Origin: a bacterium
GTDB lineage: Bacteria; Bacteroidota; Bacteroidia; Bacteroidales; Muribaculaceae
Reading direction: 5' to 3'
Length of the DNA stretch: 10,271 nt
NCBI GenBank assembly: GCA_004559845.1
Contig: SFWW01000046.1
Span: forward strand, 1-10,271
The notes under the pieces were generated by a model. It made no database searches. It saw nothing but the letters and a program-made list of their open reading frames with translations, and was not told the origin of the DNA. Positions 6,681 to 10,271 of the stretch are shown here, one piece after another (position 1 is the stretch's first letter; each line of letters opens with the position of its first letter). A program made the position numbers and the translations under genes.

Positions 6681-7397
6681 GTGAAAAAAATTTTAATATT
6701 ATTGTGCGCCATCCCTCTGCTGCTTTGTTGCCAAGGGGGCGGAACCGATGCCGGTGGCAGCGCCAATGTGGCAAATGCCATAGGCAGTAAGCCTAACGGG
6801 GCAGTGTCCGACAGCCAACGCGTGGCAACACTCGAACAAGAAGTGCAAATGCTGATGGCACAATACGACATCGACCACAACCCCCAACTGCTGGAGCAAG
6901 CCATGCACCTCAACGATAGCATCGAAAAAATCGACACCACACAGCAAGGCCATTTCAATGCCGCTTTCGTCCGCGCACAATTGCTCGCCAAAAGCGGACA
7001 CATGCGAGAGGCTATGGCAATTCAAGAAGAATTGCTGAAACACAACTCCGACGAATTTGTGCGCCTGCAATTCTATGCCGGAAAATACCGCATGGAGGGA
7101 AAATTGGATTCCATGCTGCTGTGCGCCAACGAGGCGCTGAGCAAATGCGACAAAATCATTGCCGATTCTACCCAAAACCCCGAAGCCATCGACCAAGCGC
7201 TGATGAACAAAATGTATATCTACCAAATCATCGACAACCGCGCTAAAGCAAAGGAGGCCAACGACCGGCTCGCCGAGCGTCACAAAGACGACCCGGAATA
7301 TCAAATCAGCGAAGCACAATTCAATGAAGATTTCAACGCCGCCCGAGCCGCCCTCAACCAATCCGCCGAAGAATACCGCAAAACCCCAAAAAAATAA
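6681..7397 (+). CDS. Lipoprotein with TPR-like helical repeats, function unknown
   Basis: A 238-residue protein starting with GTG. Residues 1-16 are a lipoprotein signal (MKKILILLCAIPLLLC) with cysteines at 16 and 17; C17, with L-L-C before it, is the likelier lipidation site. No K-D/E-rich surface export signal follows the cysteine (QGGGTDAGG), so a periplasm-facing location is more likely than the outer surface. After a flexible glycine-rich linker to about residue 35, the protein is almost wholly helical and charged, with TPR-like pairs such as FVRAQLLAKSGHMREAMAIQ and a final helix ending in RKTPKK. I do not recognise a named family. The GTG start is chosen because it opens directly on the signal peptide; no in-frame ATG does. 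It is divergent from the TPR membrane protein with 235 bases between them, which hints at, but does not prove, a shared process. Confidence 0.82.
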   Translation: MKKILILLCAIPLLLCCQGGGTDAGGSANVANAIGSKPNGAVSDSQRVATLEQEVQMLMAQYDIDHNPQLLEQAMHLNDSIEKIDTTQQGHFNAAFVRAQLLAKSGHMREAMAIQEELLKHNSDEFVRLQFYAGKYRMEGKLDSMLLCANEALSKCDKIIADSTQNPEAIDQALMNKMYIYQIIDNRAKAKEANDRLAERHKDDPEYQISEAQFNEDFNAARAALNQSAEEYRKTPKK

Positions 7398-7419
7398 CAG
7401 CTCCCACACCCAAAGGCAA

Positions 7420-7442
7420 ACCCGGCGAGAACAAAGGCGGGT
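7420..7442. terminator. Weak hairpin between convergent genes
   Basis: ACCCG (7420-7424) and CGGGT (7438-7442) form a five-base stem between the lipoprotein stop and the phosphoesterase stop, and AAACCCCAA (7381-7389) with TTGGGGTTT (7452-7460) could form an outer stem. There is no T-run directly after either stem, so termination here is only a suggestion. Confidence 0.25.
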
Positions 7443-7460
7443 GTTTCCGGTTGGGGTTTG

Positions 7461-8915
7461 TTAGAGGGGGAAGGTGGCGGTGTGGTCGTTGACGATGGTT
7501 TCTTGGGGAGTGCCGCAGTGGTTGCGGTCCTGGAGCATGCTACGAATCACGTTGTGCACTTGCGGCAATAGATTTTCTTGCACAAATTCGTGAATGAAAT
7601 TTGAGGTTTCGATGGGGAGCACGGCGAGGAGCACTTGATTTATTCCTTTTTCCAAATTGGCAATCAATTGCTCGGATTGCGGATGATTGGCCTCGTTACC
7701 TTCGTAGAGTGCCACCATCGCTGCTTGTGCCGAGGGTAGCAAATGCTGCTTGCAGAGGTTGAGGATTTCTTGCCGACGAGGAAGGAGGGTGAACAGCTCC
7801 GCTCCGCCCGGCAGCACCATTGCACTGGCGTATTGTTTGGAAATGCGGTCTATTTTTTGCAAGCCACGGTCCATCATGCCCGTCATGAGTCCTGCCACGG
7901 CATCCTCCACATGGGCTTTTCCATCGGCAAGCAATGCCGGATTGGAAGGCACGGCGCTCACCCGGCGTGTGTCCACATGCATGCAATCGCCTTCAATGGT
8001 GGCGATGCGATAGTGGAATGGGTAGGCGGAAAGCGATGAGGTAGCAACCACGGTGATGGAGTCGCCATTATTATAGTCGCGCGCTATGTCGGTGATATGT
8101 AAATGTCCGGTAAATGCCACGTGCACACCGGCTTGGAGGAGCGTGTTGCGCACCTCTTCCCAATCTGCCACCACATATTGATGAAGCATACGCGCTTCGC
8201 CATCAAAGTGCTCCACGAGATGGTGATGCATCATCGCCACCACACGTTTGCCTTGAGCTCGCGCCTGCCGGGCTTGTGTTGCTATCCACTGTAAGGTGGC
8301 GGGCTTCACACGACCCGCGGTGTGGTAGGTGGTGATGCTGTCGCCCCTACTTTTGAGCCGATTTTCCTCATCTCGATTGCTATCAATGCCTATCACCACC
8401 AATCCATCCACCGGCTCTGCCACGTAGGAGAGCGACGCTGAATCCCCTATGGAATGGGCGCCATAGCCAAACGGCTCATAGAGGCGGCGAAATTCTTCGC
8501 GAGTGATGGTGGCTGCTTCGGTGGTGTGGTCGGCATGGAAAGCCTTGGCATAAGGATTATTGATGTCGTGGTTGCCCGGCACCACCAGCACTTTGATGCC
8601 GTGGCGCTGCAACATTTCAAACTGCGCCACTACCCACTCATGGCTGAGAAGCTCGCCATTATTCGTGAGGTCGCCGGGCACAAGCACCACATCAGGGTGC
8701 TCCTCAAGAAGTTGGGCGATGGCGGTGGTGAATATTTCGGTGCTTTCTTTCACCATTCGCATATTGGCGGCGGCATATTTTTCAAAAGCGCTACTTTCAG
8801 GCTCCACCAAGCGAGGGCTCAGCGCATGAATATCACTTAGCACGGCAATTTTGGTGGCACTGCTCATCTGCATAGCACCCACCAGCAAGAGAAAAAGTAA
8901 AATTCGTTTCAGCAT
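7461..8915 (-). CDS. Secreted calcineurin-like metallophosphoesterase
   Basis: A 484-residue protein. Residues 1-20 are a signal peptide (MLKRILLFLLLVGAMQMSSA). The two-metal phosphoesterase motifs are all present and in order: SDIHA (D28, H30), PGDLTNNGE (D82), PGNHDIN (N115, H116), MMHHHLVEH (H231 or neighbours) and TGHLHITD (H271, H273). The enzyme therefore should hydrolyse a phosphate ester in the periplasm or outside the cell, using a dinuclear metal site. The substrate cannot be read from the sequence; the family spans nucleotidases, phosphodiesterases, sphingomyelinase-like and other activities. About 210 residues follow the last metal ligand, more than the catalytic fold needs, and look mainly helical; I do not recognise this extension. 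No cysteine lipobox is present. The start is supported by the signal peptide and by a TAnnTTTG box 29 bases upstream. The gene appears to be monocistronic. Confidence 0.9.
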   Translation of the reverse strand: MLKRILLFLLLVGAMQMSSATKIAVLSDIHALSPRLVEPESSAFEKYAAANMRMVKESTEIFTTAIAQLLEEHPDVVLVPGDLTNNGELLSHEWVVAQFEMLQRHGIKVLVVPGNHDINNPYAKAFHADHTTEAATITREEFRRLYEPFGYGAHSIGDSASLSYVAEPVDGLVVIGIDSNRDEENRLKSRGDSITTYHTAGRVKPATLQWIATQARQARAQGKRVVAMMHHHLVEHFDGEARMLHQYVVADWEEVRNTLLQAGVHVAFTGHLHITDIARDYNNGDSITVVATSSLSAYPFHYRIATIEGDCMHVDTRRVSAVPSNPALLADGKAHVEDAVAGLMTGMMDRGLQKIDRISKQYASAMVLPGGAELFTLLPRRQEILNLCKQHLLPSAQAAMVALYEGNEANHPQSEQLIANLEKGINQVLLAVLPIETSNFIHEFVQENLLPQVHNVIRSMLQDRNHCGTPQETIVNDHTATFPL

Positions 8916-8943
8916 TTAACGACAGAATGATATATTTTTGTTA

Positions 8944-8951
8944 CAAAAGTA
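8944..8951 (-). promoter_or_regulatory. Possible promoter of the phosphoesterase gene
   Basis: The minus strand reads TACTTTTG (8951-8944), an exact TAnnTTTG box. The -33 element is degenerate (TTTC at 8977-8974, 22-base spacing). The start point would be near 8939, giving a leader of about 25 bases. Confidence 0.5.
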
Positions 8952-9064
8952 ATCATTTTCATATCAAGATTGCGAAAAATTATGCTATTTTATGGCAAAA
9001 TGCCCGGTAAAATACACCCTAAAAGTTAATACATGTTAAATTCCAAGAAAAAGTTGCTGAAAAA

Positions 9065-9082
9065 TTATGTTGTATAACATAA
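9065..9082. promoter_or_regulatory. Perfect 7-bp dyad over the -33 position of the small transcript promoter
   Basis: TTATGTT (9065-9071), spacer GTAT, AACATAA (9076-9082); the arms are exact reverse complements. It begins where the -33 box would be for the TAATTTTG at 9089 and replaces it, which is the arrangement expected for an operator or activator site. The cognate regulator is unknown. Confidence 0.45.
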
Positions 9083-9088
9083 ATAGTA

Positions 9089-9096
9089 TAATTTTG
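9089..9096 (+). promoter_or_regulatory. Promoter of the small transcript
   Basis: TAATTTTG matches the Bacteroidota -7 box exactly. No TTTG is seen 19-21 bases upstream; that place is occupied by the dyad at 9065-9082. Transcription would begin near 9100-9104. Confidence 0.55.
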
Positions 9097-9108
9097 CATC
9101 GGTTTTTC

Positions 9109-9150
9109 ATGGTATTAGTTTTTAAGGTTATGAAATTCTTAGCGTCGTGA
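9109..9150 (+). CDS. Candidate tiny ORF 1, 13 residues
   Basis: ATG at 9109 reads MVLVFKVMKFLAS and stops at TGA 9148-9150. It is hydrophobic with two lysines. The start lies only about 5-10 bases after the inferred transcript start. The stop overlaps the start of the next tiny ORF as TGATG. The in-frame segment TTT-AAG-GTT (F-K-V) recurs in the second ORF. Too short to be judged by coding statistics; listed because of the exact fit of both ORFs between promoter and terminator. Confidence 0.3.
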   Translation: MVLVFKVMKFLAS

Positions 9151-9215
9151 TGACGATTTTTGTTTCATTATTGTTTAAGGTTTATGTTAATGGTATTAGA
9201 AGGTTAATTAGTTAA
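9150..9215 (+). CDS. Candidate tiny ORF 2, 21 residues
   Basis: ATG at 9150 overlaps the preceding TGA by one base, an arrangement that favours re-initiation. The peptide begins MTIFVSLLFKVYV and ends NGIRRLIS with stop TAA at 9213-9215, four bases before the terminator stem. A hydrophobic N-terminal half and two arginines near the C-terminus would suit a small membrane-associated peptide. The motif LLFKV echoes LVFKV of ORF 1. I do not recognise a family with certainty; chance ORFs in a small RNA remain a real alternative. Confidence 0.33.
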   Translation: MTIFVSLLFKVYVNGIRRLIS

Positions 9216-9218
9216 GCA

Positions 9219-9249
9219 ATCCCCGATAGTGATATCCGGGATTTTTTTT
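9219..9249 (+). terminator. Intrinsic terminator of the small transcript
   Basis: ATCCCCGATA (9219-9228), loop GTGA, TATCCGGGAT (9233-9242): a ten-position stem with a single C-C mismatch, followed by a run of eight T (9242-9249). Confidence 0.88.
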
Positions 9250-9274
9250 GCCCCAAAAGTTGGTAGAGAAAGGC

Positions 9275-9305
9275 TGGTTGCAAAGGGACGGTTCTTCTGC
9301 AATCA
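9275..9305. repeat. Second imperfect hairpin, REP-like element
   Basis: TGGTTGCA (9275-9282) pairs with TGCAATCA (9298-9305), with one G-T pair; inside, AAGGG can pair with TTCTT after a single bulge. The core AAGGGACGGTTCTTC is the counterpart of GAGGGACAGTCCCC at 3343-3375, with the same outer stem plus bulge design. Both resemble extragenic palindromes linked to REP-type transposases; no such transposase is in the window. There is no T-run. Confidence 0.45.
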
Positions 9306-9550
9306 AAAATGCCGAGCGCAGCTTGGAGTTGCCCACAATACGCCATCTCCGATGGCGACTTGCTCGCCCTCACATCCCCGCCACCCGACTTTTTGTTATC
9401 TTCCATCTCACTCAAGCCACCATCCCTCTAAACCTCACCAAATCAAGCAGTCGCTATCAAAAAGAGCCGTAAATAAAAGAGTCGTAGGCAAAAGACAAAG
9501 TTTTTTGCAAAATAGATGGTTAAGATACTTACTATATTGCAAATTATAAT
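9306..9550. other. Gene-free stretch
   Basis: No frame here has a convincing start, composition or family likeness. It holds a perfect hairpin CGCCATC-TCC-GATGGCG (9341-9357) without a T-run, and a short direct repeat, AAAAGAGCCGTA (9460-9471) and AAAAGAGTCGTA (9475-9486). It may be remnant sequence; I see no gene to which it could be traced. Confidence 0.5.
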
Positions 9551-9558
9551 TATATTTG
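9551..9558 (+). promoter_or_regulatory. Probable promoter of the BspA-like gene
   Basis: TATATTTG matches TAnnTTTG exactly. The -33 region is not a clear TTTG. Transcription would begin near 9562-9566, leaving a leader of about 155 bases before the ATG at 9721. Confidence 0.5.
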
Positions 9559-9564
9559 CAACGT

Positions 9565-9720
9565 GGATGGGCAACATTCCGCACCGCCAAGGGGCGACCC
9601 GACATCGCACTTAGCGGACAGTATCCAATTCGGCCTTGGACTATAGCCAATACCGGCCGGTGGAATAACAGCTCAAACGTAACTCTTGATTTTAATTACA
9701 CATATACTATTGTCCAAATT
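9565..9720 (+). promoter_or_regulatory. Structured 5' leader of the BspA-like gene
   Basis: The first two thirds are far more GC-rich than the flanks. ATTCC-gc-ACCG (9576-9586) pairs with CGGTGGAAT (9658-9666) as a closing stem with a two-base bulge. CCAAGG (9587-9592) pairs with CCTTGG (9634-9639) directly inside it. GGG-GCGA-CCC (9591-9600) and CGC-ACTTA-GCG (9606-9616) are possible inner hairpins. Competing pairs exist: GGCC..TTGG (9632-9639) with CCAA..GGCC (9647-9658), and the palindrome ACCGGCCGGT (9652-9661). A 15-codon ORF, MGNIPHRQGATRHRT (9567-9614), starts almost at the transcript start. The remaining 55 bases are AT-rich and lead to the ATG without a Shine-Dalgarno sequence. This could be a regulatory leader; no known riboswitch class is recognised. 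Confidence 0.5.
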
Positions 9721-10271
9721 ATGAAAACATTCCACAAAGTATTATTCGTTTTGGCAATATTAATTGCCAACTGCATTAGCGCCTCAGCCATCGAATTTAC
9801 GGTTGATGGCGTGCGCTACAGCGTCAATAGCGACAACACAACTGTTACGGTAGCGGGCTATCCGTCAGGCAGTAAGCCGACAGGCAACCTCACCATCCCC
9901 GAGTCTGTCACTTATGGTGATATCTCATATCCCGTCACCTCAATCGGCGAAGGTGCGTTCGAACTTTGCAGCGGCTTGACGAGCGTCACTATCGGCAACT
10001 CCGTCACCGAAATCGGCATCGGGGCGTTCGGCGATTGCAGCGGCTTGAAAAGCCTCACCATCGACAACTCCGTCACCTCAATCGGCATCGGGGCGTTCTC
10101 CGGTTGCAGCGGCTTGACGAGCCTCACCATCCCCAACTCCGTCACCTCAATCGGCATCGGGGCGTTCGGCGATTGCAGCGGCTTGACGAGCATAAAAGTG
10201 GAGAGTGGCAACTCTGTATATGACTCGCGCGAAAACTGTAACGCCATTATCAAGACTGCAACAAACACATT
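9721..10271 (+). CDS. BspA-like leucine-rich-repeat surface protein, C-terminus cut by window edge
   Basis: 183 codons are visible and the frame is open at the edge. Residues 1-23 are a signal peptide (MKTFHKVLFVLAIL, ending ISASA before IEF). Residues 24-80 form an N-terminal cap with VDGVRYSV and a LTIPESV strand. From about residue 71 come LRR_5-type repeats of 23 residues with the consensus CSGLTSLTIPNSVTSIGIGAF, typical of the BspA family (Treponema-pallidum-type LRR). The last visible part, IKVESGNSVYDSRENCNAII, is the usual non-repeat block that follows a set of repeats in such proteins and usually continues with more repeats. Family members are secreted or surface-exposed and bind host or bacterial partners; in many Bacteroidota they end in a type IX secretion or other anchoring domain, which would lie outside the window. 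The long structured leader upstream suggests regulated expression. Confidence 0.9.
   Translation, partial: MKTFHKVLFVLAILIANCISASAIEFTVDGVRYSVNSDNTTVTVAGYPSGSKPTGNLTIPESVTYGDISYPVTSIGEGAFELCSGLTSVTIGNSVTEIGIGAFGDCSGLKSLTIDNSVTSIGIGAFSGCSGLTSLTIPNSVTSIGIGAFGDCSGLTSIKVESGNSVYDSRENCNAIIKTATNT
9967..10191 (+). repeat. 69-bp in-frame tandem repeats in the BspA-like gene
   Basis: TGCAGCGGCTTG begins at 9967, 10036, 10105 and 10174, exactly 69 bases apart, giving three full units and the start of a fourth. The units differ at a small number of positions, mainly in the codons after AGC and ATC and before the cysteine. This encodes the 23-residue LRR unit. Confidence 0.92.

Larger units (their letters stand above)
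9100..9249 (+). ncRNA. Stand-alone small transcript of about 150 nt (small RNA and/or mini-mRNA)
   Basis: The unit is bounded by the -7 box at 9089-9096 and the strong intrinsic terminator at 9219-9249; the 5' end is inferred. Inside it, GGTATTAG occurs at 9111-9118 and 9192-9199, and TTTAAGGTT at 9121-9129 and 9174-9182, so part of the sequence is an internal duplication. ATGAAA (9130-9135) can pair with TTTCAT at 9163-9168, enclosing a symmetrical 7 x 7 internal loop and the hairpin CGTC-GTGAT-GACG (9143-9155), or with another TTTCAT at 9105-9110, so two folds compete. It lacks the marks of tmRNA, SRP RNA and RNase P RNA. A 6S-like or other Bacteroidales-specific RNA is possible. Two tiny ORFs inside it (listed separately) allow a coding role instead. 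Confidence 0.6.

Noticed and set aside
6699..7409. Long open frame on the strand opposite the lipoprotein gene
   Set aside because: It mirrors the lipoprotein gene almost end to end, has valine- and leucine-rich low-complexity sequence with no family likeness, and is explained by codon bias of the real gene, which has a signal peptide and a promoter-like box.
9341..9357. Perfect hairpin CGCCATC-TCC-GATGGCG as a terminator
   Set aside because: No T-run follows on either strand and no gene ends nearby. It is noted only within the gene-free stretch.
9435..9650. 71-codon minus-strand ORF across the BspA promoter and leader
   Set aside because: It lacks family likeness, its start lies inside the structured leader, and it runs against the consensus promoter and leader of the plus-strand gene.
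8916..9720. Possible CRISPR array, tRNA or insertion-sequence remnant in the long intergenic region
   Set aside because: There are no evenly spaced repeats, no cloverleaf with a TTC arm, and no transposase fragment in any frame.
9912..10268. Antisense open frame with repeats over the BspA-like gene
   Set aside because: Its repeats (such as VKPLQSPNAPMPIEVTEL) are simply the reverse reading of the 69-bp units; the sense frame has a signal peptide and a recognised LRR family.

Overview
The window looks like a chromosomal segment from a member of Bacteroidota, most likely order Bacteroidales. The evidence is the set of upstream boxes matching the Bacteroidota sigma signature (TTTG about 20 bases before TAnnTTTG), the scarcity of Shine-Dalgarno sequences, and the gene families: a Bacteroidota-type Wzi protein, a glycine-lipid acyltransferase pair, and a BspA-like leucine-rich-repeat protein. 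Nothing in the sequence fixes the genus; Muribaculaceae or Prevotellaceae would fit.

Layout, left to right. Positions 1-3180 (minus strand) form a tight three-gene cluster read from right to left: a PlsC-like O-acyltransferase (glsA-like), a GNAT/hemolysin-type N-acyltransferase (glsB-like, overlapping by four bases), and, 9 bases further on, a Wzi-family outer-membrane protein cut by the window edge. A divergent control region at 3181-3457 carries the cluster's promoter, which overlaps a perfect dyad, then a hairpin repeat, then the promoter of the plus-strand gene at 3458-4882, a polytopic GT-C-like membrane protein. Convergent with that gene is pyrH (UMP kinase, 4924-5634, minus). Behind pyrH lies a membrane-anchored TPR protein (5783-6445, minus) with a clear terminator. 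Divergent from the TPR gene is a TPR-like lipoprotein (6681-7397, plus). It converges on a secreted calcineurin-like phosphoesterase (7461-8915, minus).

The region 8916-9720 has no conventional gene but is rich in signals. It contains a promoter with a dyad over its -33 position, driving a transcript of about 150 bases that ends in a strong intrinsic terminator. That transcript holds an internal sequence duplication and two tiny ORFs of 13 and 21 codons that overlap as TGATG. After it come a second hairpin repeat resembling the one at 3343-3375, about 245 bases with little to report, and a promoter with a structured leader of about 155 bases. The leader belongs to the BspA-like gene (9721 to the edge), whose 69-bp units are almost identical.

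Taken together, the genes are mostly envelope functions (lipid, outer membrane, lipoproteins, secreted phosphoesterase, surface LRR protein) plus one housekeeping gene, pyrH. The parts most worth a second look are the small transcript at about 9100-9249, the structured leader at 9565-9720, and the linkage of glycine-lipid genes to a Wzi protein. I see no tRNA, rRNA, CRISPR array, insertion sequence or phage gene.
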